A DNA stretch of 64,000 bases from Burkholderia sp. Ax-1724 (GTDB lineage: Bacteria; Pseudomonadota; Gammaproteobacteria; Burkholderiales; Burkholderiaceae), in contig NZ_VWWL01000013.1 of NCBI RefSeq assembly GCF_011752995.1, positions 62,001 to 126,000 of the forward strand. Direction: 5' to 3'. The notes under the pieces were generated by a model. It did no database searches. It saw only the letters and a list, made by a program, of their open reading frames with translations, and was not told the origin of the DNA. The translations under genes and the position numbers were made by a program. The stretch's first letter is position 1. Each line of letters starts with the position of its first letter. Below, one piece after another: positions 34,493 to 43,182 of this stretch.

Positions 34493-35437
34493 ATGGAATT
34501 ACGCAATCTGGATCTGAACCTGCTGCTGGTACTTGCCGAACTCGTGCGGGAAAAGAGCGTCTCGAAGGCAGCGGAGAATCTCGGCATGTCGCAGCCCGGC
34601 ATGAGCAATGCGCTGAACCGGCTGCGCGCGCTGCTCGGCGACGATCTGCTGCTGCGCACGGGCCGCGGCATGCAGCCCACGCCCTACGCCGAGCGGCTGG
34701 CCGGCCCGCTCAACGAAGCGTTGCGGCTGATTCAGGGCGTCGTCAACCTGGAGATGGATTTCGATCCGGCGACGAGCGATCGCAGCTTTACCATTGCGAT
34801 GACGGATATCGGCGAAATCGACTTCCTCGCGAACCTGATGCGCGCGCTCGAACGCTTCGCGCCGAACGTATCCATCAGCACGGTCCGCAAGGACGAGTCC
34901 AATCTGAAGGACGAGCTCGAAACGGGCGCCGTCGATCTCGCCATCGGCTGGCTGCCCCACCTCAACACCGGCATGTTTCAGCGCCGCCTCACGTCGAGTC
35001 AGTACGTTTGCGCGTTCCGCAAGGGCCATCCGCTCGACAAGGGCGGCGTGACGCTCGAAGAGTTCGGGCAGGCCGATCACCTCGTGGTGCTGGCCGCGCA
35101 TACGGGGCACATGATGATCGAACACGATCTGGAGCGCCTCGGCGTGCGCCGCAACGTGAAGCTGCGGATTCCGCACTTCGCGGCAGTGGGCCATATTCTC
35201 AGCGAGACGGATCTGATCGCGACACTGCCGGGGCGCCTCGTGAACCGCAGCATCGTGCCGTTCGATCTCGCGTGGGCGCCGATGCCCATCAAGCTCGAAG
35301 CGATCCCGCTCAACGTATTCTGGTCCGCCAAATATCATCGCGACCCCGCCAATCAGTGGCTGCGCTCGATGATGTTCGACACGTTCAGCGAAGGCGCGCC
35401 GCACGTGCCGACCGAGCAGACCGTGCCGCTGCCGTGA
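34493..35437 (+). CDS. LysR-family transcriptional regulator (NodD/NahR-like group)
   Basis: A 314-residue LysR regulator opening MELRNLDLNLLLVLAELVREKSVSKAAENLGMSQPGMSNALNRLR, the form typical of the NahR/NagR/LinR/NodD group that governs aromatic degradation. The effector domain begins about residue 90 (DRSFTIAMTDIGEIDFL). It sits between the two arms of the Rieske-oxygenase island, divergent from the oxygenase and upstream of the reductase genes, and likely activates both. Members of this group commonly respond to salicylate-like inducers; the effector here is not known. Confidence 0.94.
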   Translation: MELRNLDLNLLLVLAELVREKSVSKAAENLGMSQPGMSNALNRLRALLGDDLLLRTGRGMQPTPYAERLAGPLNEALRLIQGVVNLEMDFDPATSDRSFTIAMTDIGEIDFLANLMRALERFAPNVSISTVRKDESNLKDELETGAVDLAIGWLPHLNTGMFQRRLTSSQYVCAFRKGHPLDKGGVTLEEFGQADHLVVLAAHTGHMMIEHDLERLGVRRNVKLRIPHFAAVGHILSETDLIATLPGRLVNRSIVPFDLAWAPMPIKLEAIPLNVFWSAKYHRDPANQWLRSMMFDTFSEGAPHVPTEQTVPLP

Positions 35438-35564
35438 TACGGGCCGGTGCACCGGGTCACGCACATATTCAGCGTGCGAATATCGTCCATTCCGGGCACG
35501 TAGTTCCTGCCTGACAGTCTCCCGCTTAAGATCGCCAAAAACAGATCTAGAGGCGGAGACATTC

Positions 35565-36566
35565 ATGCAGTTGCACGTGCAACCCACCGGACAGTCGATC
35601 GGCTTCGCATCCGGCGACAATCTGCTCGACACCTTGCGGCAGGCGAGCGTACCGATTTCCTATAGCTGCTCCGCGGGCCGCTGCGGCACCTGCCGGTGCA
35701 CGCTGATCGACGGGTCGCTGCAAGTCGGAAGCGAGCGCATCGACTCGCCCTCGCAAACCGTGCTCGCGTGCCAGGCCTCGCTTACGGGCGATTGCACCAT
35801 CGCCATCCCCGAGCCCGACGAGATCGTCGTGCATCCCGCGCGCATTCTGAAGGGCACGGTCGAGTCCATCGAGGCGCCCGTGCATGACGTGCGCATCGTG
35901 CGTTTTCGCACGAACCGCCCGCTATCGTTTTCGCCGGGTCAATTCGCGACGCTGCAGTTCGGGCCCGGACTCGAACGGCCCTATTCGATGGCTTCCGTCG
36001 AAGGCGACAATCTGCTCGAATTCCACATTCGCATCGTCCCGGGCGGCACCGTCAGCCGGCATGTCGCTAACGTGCTGCGGCCCGGCGATACCGCGCGGAT
36101 CGGCGGCCCGCTCGGCACCTCCTATCTGCGCCGCACTCACGACGGCCCGATCATCTGCGTCGGCGGCGGCACGGGGCTCGCGCCCGTGCTGTCGATCACG
36201 CGTGCTTCGCTCGAAGCCGGCAATCGCCGGCCGGTCCATCTGTACTTCGGCGTGCGTTCCGAAGAAGACCTGTATGGCGCACAAACGCTTGCCGATCTGC
36301 AACGACGCTATCCGAATCTGCTCGTGCAAATCGTCGTCGCGAGCGGTCCCGCGCAGGAAGGGCATCGCGCGGGACTCGTTCCCGACGCGATCGCCGCCGA
36401 CTGGCCAGGCGCTGATGATCTGCCCGATTTTCGCGGCTATGTGTGCGGTTCGCCGCCGATGGTCGACGCCGTGACGGCGGCGCTCGTCGCGAGAGGGCTC
36501 GATCCTTCGCGCATCTACGCCGACGCTTTCTTCACGCAACCCCCAATCGCCACGCAACCGGCGTGA
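35565..36566 (+). CDS. Oxygenase ferredoxin-NAD(P)H reductase (2Fe-2S, FAD)
   Basis: A 333-residue three-domain reductase. The N-terminal plant-type ferredoxin has CSAGRCGTC at about residues 35-43 and a distal cysteine in VLACQA. The FAD domain has RPYSMAS at about 138, and the NAD domain has GGGTGLAP at about 203 and ends in a YVCGSPPMVD motif. It takes electrons from NAD(P)H to the Rieske ferredoxin encoded next. Domain order matches NahAa/NagAa. The ATG at 35565 follows GGCGGAG. It is the first structural gene of the rightward arm, 127 bp after LysR. Confidence 0.95.
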   Translation: MQLHVQPTGQSIGFASGDNLLDTLRQASVPISYSCSAGRCGTCRCTLIDGSLQVGSERIDSPSQTVLACQASLTGDCTIAIPEPDEIVVHPARILKGTVESIEAPVHDVRIVRFRTNRPLSFSPGQFATLQFGPGLERPYSMASVEGDNLLEFHIRIVPGGTVSRHVANVLRPGDTARIGGPLGTSYLRRTHDGPIICVGGGTGLAPVLSITRASLEAGNRRPVHLYFGVRSEEDLYGAQTLADLQRRYPNLLVQIVVASGPAQEGHRAGLVPDAIAADWPGADDLPDFRGYVCGSPPMVDAVTAALVARGLDPSRIYADAFFTQPPIATQPA

Positions 36567-36621
36567 CATCACCCATCCCAACACACAGGTTCAACACAGG
36601 TTCAATCAGGAGAACATTTCC

Positions 36622-36936
36622 ATGACAGAAGGCTGGATCGACGTAGCGGCGCAAGCCGATCTGCGCGCCGACGACGTCGTCGCCGTCAAGGCGGGCGGGC
36701 GCGAAATCGCACTGTATTCGATCGACGGTGAGGTGTACGCGACCGACAACATCTGCACACACGGACATGCCCGGCTGTGCGACGGTTTTCTCGAAGACGG
36801 CGAAATCGAGTGCCCCTTGCATCAGGGACGCTTCGACGTGCGCACGGGCAAGGCGATGTGCGCGCCGTTGACCGAAGATCTGCGGGCGTTTCCGGTCAAG
36901 ATCGTCGACGCGCGCGTGATGGTGCAGATCGAATGA
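36622..36936 (+). CDS. Rieske-type ferredoxin of the ring-hydroxylating oxygenase
   Basis: A 104-residue Rieske ferredoxin. The cluster ligands are in NICTHGHARLCDG (C-x-H) and ECPLHQGRFDVRTG (C-x2-H), with the usual C-terminal KIVDARVMVQIE. It shuttles electrons from the reductase to the oxygenase alpha subunit. The ATG at 36622 follows CAGGAG. It lies between reductase and SDR genes in the rightward operon. Confidence 0.95.
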   Translation: MTEGWIDVAAQADLRADDVVAVKAGGREIALYSIDGEVYATDNICTHGHARLCDGFLEDGEIECPLHQGRFDVRTGKAMCAPLTEDLRAFPVKIVDARVMVQIE

Positions 36937-36984
36937 ATCGCGGTCGCGGTTGAAAAAAACAAAGCACGTCCCCCAGGAGACAGC

Positions 36985-37770
36985 ATGGAATTGAATCTGA
37001 AGGACAAGGTCGCGATCGTCACCGGTGCGAACCGCGGCATCGGTGCCGGCGTCGCGCGCCAGCTCGCACAGGAAGGCATGCAGCTCGCGCTGGTCGCACG
37101 CGATGCCGCGAAGCTCGACGCGACCGCCGCCGCCTTGCGCGAACACAGCGGCGTCGACGTGCTGACCGTCGCTTGCGACCTGCGCGAGCGCACGGCCGCG
37201 TCCGCCGTGGTCGAGCAAACGCTCGCCCGGTTCGGGCGTCTCGATCTGCTCGTGAACAACGCGGGCGCGACCCAGCGCGGCGACTTCTTCGAATTGACCG
37301 ACGACGACTGGCAGGATGGTCTCGCGCTCAAGCTGCACGGCTACGTGCGCATGACGCGCGCGGCATGGCCGCATCTCGCGCAGACGCAGGGCACGGTCGT
37401 CAACATCGTCGGCGTCGGCGCATGGACCGGAATCGGCGAGTTCACGATTGGCGGCGTCGTCAATGCCGGGCTGATCAACTTCACGAAAGCGATGGCCGAT
37501 ATCGGCAAACGCGATGGCGTCCGCGTGTGCGCAGTCAATCCCGGGCGTATCAGAACCGACCGCCTTGAACGCAACATCCAGCGCATTGCCCAGAACGCCG
37601 GCGTGCCCCCCGATGTCGCCACGGACCGGTTGCTCAAGGAATGCGGCATCAACCGCTTCGGCTCTCCGGACGAAATAGGCCAGGCGGTGGCATTCATGGC
37701 ATCGGCGGCGGCATCGTTCGCGCAGGGCTCCATTCTCGATATCGACGGCGGCGAAACGCGCGCCATCTGA
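36985..37770 (+). CDS. Short-chain dehydrogenase/reductase (SDR)
   Basis: A 261-residue classical SDR. The NAD-binding motif TGANRGIGAG is at about residues 13-22, NNAGAT at about 91, and the C-terminal segment QGSILDIDGGETRAI is the usual beta-alpha end. In the active-site region a serine and tyrosine would be expected in the GVGAWTGIGEFTIGGVVNAGLINFTKA stretch; here the usual YxxxK position reads FxxxxVxNA, so the canonical catalytic Tyr-Lys pair is not evident. It may oxidise a pathway diol or alcohol with a variant mechanism, or have lost dehydrogenase function. ATG with AGGAGA upstream. Confidence 0.9.
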   Translation: MELNLKDKVAIVTGANRGIGAGVARQLAQEGMQLALVARDAAKLDATAAALREHSGVDVLTVACDLRERTAASAVVEQTLARFGRLDLLVNNAGATQRGDFFELTDDDWQDGLALKLHGYVRMTRAAWPHLAQTQGTVVNIVGVGAWTGIGEFTIGGVVNAGLINFTKAMADIGKRDGVRVCAVNPGRIRTDRLERNIQRIAQNAGVPPDVATDRLLKECGINRFGSPDEIGQAVAFMASAAASFAQGSILDIDGGETRAI

Positions 37771-37829
37771 CAAACAGAGGCCGGCGGCGCTCGCGCACCG
37801 CCCTTCTCCCTTCTCCACCAGGAAGAACG

Positions 37830-38075
37830 ATGGATTGGCACCTTGAAACGGGAAGCGGTATCGGGCAGCAACGCAAAACGCGGCCTGCGCAGAATGACGG
37901 GCTAGCAGGCTTTCACGATGACGGCACGTTCCCGGCAGACGACGATGACGTGCACGACACGCATAACATCGCCGGCTTTATCGAACTGTTCTATCTCTGG
38001 CGCTGCATGAACGGAACGCACGAAGCGTCGATGTCGCGGTTCGAACTATCCGCAACGCGTCTCGTCGCGCTGTAA
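37830..38075 (+). CDS. Small acidic protein, unknown function
   Basis: An 81-residue reading frame between the SDR and crotonase genes, with ATG at 37830 and AGGAAG six bases upstream. The centre is acidic (DDDDVHDTHN), and the second half (IAGFIELFYLWRCMNG) looks like a short amphipathic helix. No family is recognised. Position, start signal and strand support a real operon gene, but composition alone does not prove coding. Confidence 0.55.
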   Translation: MDWHLETGSGIGQQRKTRPAQNDGLAGFHDDGTFPADDDDVHDTHNIAGFIELFYLWRCMNGTHEASMSRFELSATRLVAL

Positions 38076-38129
38076 CGGCCTACCTTGCAAGCACGGCTTG
38101 CCGTGCACGAACCTCTCGAGCGTGAGCAG

Positions 38130-38867
38130 ATGAATCTCATCACCGAATTCAGCGTCTCCAGAATCGGCAGCGAATGCCGTATTGCGTTTGCGCAGCCCGA
38201 CAGCGGCAATACGCTGAGCCTGAACGGATTGGGTGCGCTAGCGGATTCGATTCGCGCCGCGGGTCGCGACCCCGCCGTGAAACTCATCCGGATCAGCGCG
38301 ACAGGTGCCAGTTTTTGCGGCGGTCGAGCAGCGAATCCGCCCTCGCAACCGGTCGCGAGTCCGGAGCAGTTTCGCCGCGCGATTGCCGATCCGATCCTCG
38401 GCGTCTACCGCGCATTGCATGAAAGCGAGATTCCGGTGCTGGCCGAGGTGCAGGGAGACGCTCAGGGTTTCGGTTGCGCGCTCGTTGCGGCCTGCGATCT
38501 CGCCATCGCATCGGCAGAGGCTCGCTTCAGTCTGCCCGAACTGCAGAAGAACCTGCCGCCCACTTTGGTGTGGTCGGTGCTGCGACATCGCGTGCCCCCC
38601 AAAGCGGCGGCGCATATGATCTATCTGACCGACACCATCGATGCAAAGACCGCTCGCGAATGGGACCTCGTCGCGGAAGTCGTGCCGGCCGGCACGCTTG
38701 CCTCGCGCGGCGATGCCATCAGCGCGTCCATCTGCTCGCGTGACCGGATTGCCCTGAGCGCGCTCAAGGCCTACTTCCGCGAAATCGTGATACCCGATTT
38801 TTCCCTGGCAAGCGAAACGGCGGGGCTGATGCTCTCTTGCGCAATGACTTCGATACGCCGCGACTGA
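38130..38867 (+). CDS. Enoyl-CoA hydratase/isomerase (crotonase) family protein
   Basis: A 245-residue crotonase-fold protein. The first oxyanion-hole segment is SATGASFCGGRAANPP at about residue 62, the second is EVQGDAQGFGCALVAACDLAIAS at about 105, and FSLPELQKNLPP follows. The glutamate of true enoyl-CoA hydratases in the second segment (normally ...GGCEL) is replaced by alanine (FGCAL), while the later PEL glutamate remains. It is therefore more likely an isomerase, hydrolase or decarboxylase-like crotonase than a hydratase. ATG 38130 is chosen at the start of homology; an earlier ATG at 38085 is possible. Last gene of the rightward oxygenase arm. Confidence 0.88.
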   Translation: MNLITEFSVSRIGSECRIAFAQPDSGNTLSLNGLGALADSIRAAGRDPAVKLIRISATGASFCGGRAANPPSQPVASPEQFRRAIADPILGVYRALHESEIPVLAEVQGDAQGFGCALVAACDLAIASAEARFSLPELQKNLPPTLVWSVLRHRVPPKAAAHMIYLTDTIDAKTAREWDLVAEVVPAGTLASRGDAISASICSRDRIALSALKAYFREIVIPDFSLASETAGLMLSCAMTSIRRD

Positions 38868-39046
38868 TCTCCCCTTGATCTTCCCCTACATGCGCGGCGC
38901 CCCTGTTCGGCGCACGGCGCAATGCATAAACGGCACGGCATAACCACCATACTCCCGCGAAAATGACGAGGATGCGCAGCCCAGCGTAATATACGGTCAG
39001 TTATAGCGGGCAGTTCGCTCGCCTGGTCTGCCTCGGAGAGTTCCAG

Positions 39047-39541
39047 ATGAATGCTGCGCAAACCGACCACGCCTCTGCCGATGTCGCCTCTTCCACGGGC
39101 ACGCTCTTCCTCACCGGCAATGTGGTTCGCCCCCTGACGCTCTCGCTCGATGATCTCCGGCAATATCCGGGCGTGACCTGTGCTCCGTTCGATCTGCGCT
39201 GCTACACCACGAACCGCTTTATCCGCACCGTTGCGCCGTATCGCGGGGTCCTGCTGACCGATCTGCTCAGGCAGGCCGAACTGCGCTGCGACGCGGATGG
39301 CGACTTCAAGCGCATGATCTTCATCGCTGTCGGCCACGATGGCTACGCGGTCACCTTCTCGTGGCACGAACTGTTCAACACGCTGGTGGGGCGGCAAGTC
39401 GTGGTTGCGTACGAGTGCGACGGCGTGCCGCTCGATCCCGATGACGGCGCCCCCATCCTGTTCTCGGGCGCGGATCTTCTGCCCGCGCCACGTCACGTCA
39501 AACGCCTTCTCCGGATCGAAACCCGCGTATTGAGGCCCTGA
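39047..39541 (+). CDS. Sulfite-oxidase-fold (Mo-pterin) single-domain protein
   Basis: A 164-residue protein with the sulfite oxidase molybdopterin fold in short form (GTLFLTGNVVRPLTLSLDDLRQYPGVT, then FDLRCYTTNRFIRTVAPYRGVLLTDLL, HDGYAVTFSWHELF). The usual Mo-ligating cysteine may be the one in DLRCYTT. It has no signal peptide or Tat motif, unlike the exported homologue at 55185, and is shorter than MsrP-type enzymes. It lies alone between the oxygenase arm and the aldehyde dehydrogenase, with 180 bp upstream. Function unknown. Confidence 0.85.
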   Translation: MNAAQTDHASADVASSTGTLFLTGNVVRPLTLSLDDLRQYPGVTCAPFDLRCYTTNRFIRTVAPYRGVLLTDLLRQAELRCDADGDFKRMIFIAVGHDGYAVTFSWHELFNTLVGRQVVVAYECDGVPLDPDDGAPILFSGADLLPAPRHVKRLLRIETRVLRP

Positions 39542-39694
39542 CGCCGCTGACGGCAAGCCTTGCCACCGTCCGGCGACGCTTCCGTTGTGCGTCGCAAAAT
39601 CGAAACTTCGAATCCTTACGGTGGAGAGGCGTAATATTTCTCAGGATATAACGGAGCGGTACACCTGTCCCGTCGACATGCGAGGAATACACCC

Positions 39695-41215
39695 ATGAAC
39701 CACGCAGAACTGCAGTACCTCACCACCGAATATCCCTTCCGCAAGCAGTACGAGAACTTCATCGGCGGGCAGTGGCTCAAGCCCGTCGGCAACGAGTACT
39801 TCGACAATATTTCCCCGATCACGGGCGAGCCCTTCACGTCCATCCCCCGTTCGCGCGAAGCCGACGTCGAACTCGCGCTCGACGCCGCGCACAAGGCCAA
39901 GGACGCCTGGGGCCGCACCTCGGCGGCAGACCGCGCGAATCTGCTGAACCGGATCGCCGAGCGCATCGAGGCCAATCTCACGCGGCTCGCCGTGGCGGAG
40001 ACCATCGACAACGGCAAGCCATTGCGCGAAAGCATGGCGGCCGACATTCCGCTCACGATCGATCATTTCCGCTATTTCGCCAGCGCGGTCCGTGCCCAGG
40101 AAGGCGCCATTTCGCAGATCGACGACGACACGGTTGCCTATCACTTCCACGAGCCGCTCGGTGTGGTGGGCCAGATCATTCCGTGGAATTTCCCGATCCT
40201 GATGGCGACGTGGAAGCTCGCCCCCGCGCTCGCGGCCGGCAACTGCGTCGTGCTCAAGCCCGCCGAGCAGACTCCGGCCTCGATCCTCGTGCTGATCGAA
40301 TTGATTCAGGATCTGCTGCCGCCCGGCGTCGTGAATGTGGTGAACGGCTTTGGTCTCGAAGCCGGCAAGCCGCTTGCTTCGAACAAGCGCATCTCGAAGG
40401 TGGCCTTCACGGGTGAAACCACCACGGGCCGGCTCATCATGCAGTATGCGAGCCAGAACCTGATTCCCGTGACGCTGGAGCTCGGCGGCAAGAGCCCGAA
40501 CATCTTCTTCGCCGACGTGATGGAGCACGACGACAGCTTCCTCGACAAGGCGCTGGAAGGGTTCACGATGTTCGCGCTCAATCAGGGAGAAGTGTGTACG
40601 TGTCCGTCGCGCGTGCTGATCGACGAGAAAATCTACGACCGCTTCATGGAACGCGCGCTCAAGCGTGTTGGCGCGATCGCGCAGGGACATCCGCTCGATC
40701 CGAAGACCATGATCGGCGCACAGGCGTCGCGGGAACAACTGGAGAAAATTCTCTCGTATCTCGATCTCGGCAAGCAGGAAGGCGCGCAATGCCTGACGGG
40801 CGGCGAGCGCAACGCGTTCGAAGGCGAATTGAAGAACGGCTACTACGTGAAGCCCACGGTGTTCCGCGGCCACAACAAGATGCGGATCTTCCAGGAAGAG
40901 ATCTTCGGGCCGGTCGTGTCAGTCACGACGTTCAAGACCGAGGAAGAAGCGCTGCATATCGCCAACGACACGCTGTACGGCCTCGGCGCCGGCATCTGGA
41001 CACGCGACGGCACGCGCGCCTATCGCTTCGGCCGCGCGATCCAGGCGGGCCGGGTGTGGACCAACTGCTATCACGTCTATCCCGCGCATGCTGCGTTCGG
41101 CGGCTACAAGCAGTCGGGCATCGGACGTGAAAACCATAAGATGATGCTCGACCATTATCAGCAGACGAAAAATCTGCTGGTGAGCTATAGCGACAAGCCG
41201 CTCGGATTCTTCTGA
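39695..41215 (+). CDS. NAD-dependent aldehyde dehydrogenase (acetaldehyde/AldB-ExaC type)
   Basis: A 506-residue aldehyde dehydrogenase opening FRKQYENFIGGQWLKPVGNEYFDNISP. NAD-binding and catalytic motifs: PWNFPILMATWKLAPAL at about 160, VAFTGETTTG at about 235, the general base in LELGGKSPNIFF at about 262, and the nucleophile cysteine in NQGEVCTCPSR at about 304. The sequence EVCTCPSR is the form found in acetaldehyde/ethanol-linked AldB/ExaC enzymes. The ATG at 39695 follows GAGGAA. The following DUF779 gene is the usual partner of this subgroup. It oxidises a short-chain or pathway aldehyde to the acid. Confidence 0.95.
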   Translation: MNHAELQYLTTEYPFRKQYENFIGGQWLKPVGNEYFDNISPITGEPFTSIPRSREADVELALDAAHKAKDAWGRTSAADRANLLNRIAERIEANLTRLAVAETIDNGKPLRESMAADIPLTIDHFRYFASAVRAQEGAISQIDDDTVAYHFHEPLGVVGQIIPWNFPILMATWKLAPALAAGNCVVLKPAEQTPASILVLIELIQDLLPPGVVNVVNGFGLEAGKPLASNKRISKVAFTGETTTGRLIMQYASQNLIPVTLELGGKSPNIFFADVMEHDDSFLDKALEGFTMFALNQGEVCTCPSRVLIDEKIYDRFMERALKRVGAIAQGHPLDPKTMIGAQASREQLEKILSYLDLGKQEGAQCLTGGERNAFEGELKNGYYVKPTVFRGHNKMRIFQEEIFGPVVSVTTFKTEEEALHIANDTLYGLGAGIWTRDGTRAYRFGRAIQAGRVWTNCYHVYPAHAAFGGYKQSGIGRENHKMMLDHYQQTKNLLVSYSDKPLGFF

Positions 41216-41280
41216 GTGACGGTCCCGGCCTCGCCGCCGCATGATGCACGGCGAGGCGCCATCGCCAGGGAGTACTCGCC

Positions 41281-41670
41281 ATGGCCGACGAAGTGCCGCG
41301 TGTCGTCGCAACGCCCGCCGCGATCGCGCTGATCGAACAACTCGTCGCCGAGCACGGTCCCGTGCTGTTTCATCAATCGGGCGGCTGTTGCGACGGCAGT
41401 GCGCCCATGTGCTTTCCAGCCAATGAGTTCATGGTGGGCGGCTCGGACGTGAAACTCGGCACCCTTGCGGGCGTGCCCTTCTACATGAGCGAATCGCAAT
41501 TCGAGTACTGGCAGCACACGCAGCTCATCATCGATTGCGTGTCCGGCAACGGCGGCATGTTTTCGCTGGAGCGTCCTACGGGTCTGCGCTTTCTCACGCG
41601 ATCGAGGCTCTTTGACGATGCCGAATCGGCATGGCTCGCTGCGCATCCGGCCGAACGGGCGGAGAGCTAG
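41281..41670 (+). CDS. DUF779 protein, aldehyde dehydrogenase partner
   Basis: A 129-residue DUF779 family protein with a cysteine-rich segment SGGCCDGSAPMCF at about residues 37-49. It is regularly encoded after AldB/ExaC-type aldehyde dehydrogenases; function is unknown, and the cysteines suggest metal binding or redox activity. It starts 65 bp after the dehydrogenase stop with GGGAG upstream. The 260-bp gap that follows to the tRNA holds no gene I can support. Confidence 0.9.
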   Translation: MADEVPRVVATPAAIALIEQLVAEHGPVLFHQSGGCCDGSAPMCFPANEFMVGGSDVKLGTLAGVPFYMSESQFEYWQHTQLIIDCVSGNGGMFSLERPTGLRFLTRSRLFDDAESAWLAAHPAERAES

Positions 41671-41931
41671 CGTGTCTGGGGCGCGTCAAGCGGAAACATG
41701 GCGGTAGAAACTAGCGACTGGCGGATCGACACAATCGTCCATAGGCTGCACTGCTTCGTCGCCGAACGCGGTGACGTCCGTTCAATATCACGCGCACAAA
41801 AAATTGGCAGCGGCGACGGGAAAGATCGGGCAAGAGAGAAAGAGACCGGAAAATCCGGTTCAGGGCAGAAAACCCATACCAATGAGACAGGGCTTGCGCG
41901 GGTCGAATCGGCGAAACCCTTGCTGGTATTG

Positions 41932-42016
41932 TGGTGCCGGGGATCGGACTCGAACCGACAAGCCGTGAGGCGGCGGATTTTAAGTCCGCTATGTTTACCA
42001 ATTTCATCACCCCGGC
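41932..42016 (-). tRNA. tRNA-Leu (anticodon TAA)
   Basis: An 85-base tRNA read on the minus strand, 5' end at 42016. The acceptor stem GCCGGGG pairs with CCCCGGC, followed by a discriminator A and an encoded CCA at 41932-41934. The anticodon loop CTTAAAA gives UAA. The variable arm is long, as in leucine tRNAs, and the T-arm carries GGTTCGAGTCC. The TTA codon is rare in GC-rich genomes, so this tRNA serves few codons. No integrase or attachment site was seen beside it. The 356 bp from the tRNA to 42372 hold no gene I can support. Confidence 0.97.
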
Positions 42017-42372
42017 AGGGGTCGCGACCACGCGCGGTCGCGAATTCTACCATTGCGTGACGGGCACGCCAAAAAGCGCAGCGGGCGAACTGTAGCCGCT
42101 CGCCAATCCACCTGCAATCCGCCGGCAATCCAGCCGTATTCTCACGACAAACCCGCCGCCCCATCCGGCTTTCCGGCTTCATCCGCCGGTCACAAACGCT
42201 CCCGATAGTGCGAAGTCGATTTCAACGCGGCAGCAGCACTCGCGCCGGCGGGGTCCGTACATCGGCCGCAACGACGACACCTGCCGCAAGTCTCGATCGA
42301 ACCGCACGCGCCGATTGCATTATCGTAATGGAAGCGGCGCCGGCTTCCGGCGCGCCACACCGAGGATTCCCC

Positions 42373-43182
42373 ATGCTACTGGCTCAAATCAGCGACCTGC
42401 ACATCAAGCGGCCCGGCGAGCTCGCCTACCGCCGCATCGATACCGCGCCGTATCTCGCGCGCTGCGTCGCCGCGCTCAATGCGCTCGTGCCGCGTCCCGA
42501 CGCGGTCATCATGACCGGCGATCTCGTCGATCAGGGCGACCCGCAACAGTACGAACACCTGAAGACGCTGCTCGCGCCGCTCGACATCCCCTACTTCCTG
42601 CTAGTCGGCAATCACGACGAACGCGGCGCGTTGCGCGCGGCGTTTCCCGAGCGCGCGGAACTGCACGGCGGCGGCGAGTTCGTGCAGTACGCGCTCGACG
42701 TCGGCCCGCTGCGCGTGATCGCGCTCGATTCGCTGGTGCCGGGCGCAAGCGGCGGCATGCTGTGCGATACGCGGCTCGCGTGGCTCGCGCAGCAGCTCGA
42801 CGCGGCAAGCGGCAAACCGGTCGTGGTCGCGCTGCATCATCCGCCGTTCGCCTGCGGTATCGAGCACATGGACGAGATGCGGCTCGATCCGGCGGCATCG
42901 GACAAGCTCGCCGCGTTGATCGCGCGTCATCCGAACGTCGAGCGCGTGATCTGCGGACACGTGCATCGGCCGATGTACGTGCGCTTCGGCGGCACGATCG
43001 CGTGTGCGATTCCGGCGCCCGCGCACCAGGTCGCGCTCGATCTGCGCGAGGATGCACCGTCGATGTTCGTGATGGAGCCGCCCGCCTATGCGCTGCATCG
43101 CTACGATCCGGCGACCGGCATCGTGACGCATCATGCGTATGTCGAGGCCGCCGACGGGCCTTATCCGTTTGATGACGTTTGA
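42373..43182 (+). CDS. Metallophosphoesterase, cyclic-nucleotide phosphodiesterase-like (GpdQ/CpdA type)
   Basis: A 269-residue class III phosphodiesterase. The metal ligands appear in order: ISDLHIK at about 6, GDLVDQG at about 55, GNHDE at about 83, HHPPF at about 158, and GHVHR at about 199. Such enzymes hydrolyse cAMP, glycerophosphodiesters or similar compounds with a binuclear metal centre. The ATG at 42373 begins the family homology. Upstream is non-coding up to tRNA-Leu. The stop codon region carries a 10-bp near-tandem repeat (GATGACGTTT), which overlaps the last codons. Confidence 0.93.
   Translation: MLLAQISDLHIKRPGELAYRRIDTAPYLARCVAALNALVPRPDAVIMTGDLVDQGDPQQYEHLKTLLAPLDIPYFLLVGNHDERGALRAAFPERAELHGGGEFVQYALDVGPLRVIALDSLVPGASGGMLCDTRLAWLAQQLDAASGKPVVVALHHPPFACGIEHMDEMRLDPAASDKLAALIARHPNVERVICGHVHRPMYVRFGGTIACAIPAPAHQVALDLREDAPSMFVMEPPAYALHRYDPATGIVTHHAYVEAADGPYPFDDV

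Noticed and set aside
41932..42016. tRNA-Leu as an integration site of a genomic island
   Set aside because: No integrase and no direct repeat of the tRNA 3' end was found on either side within the window.
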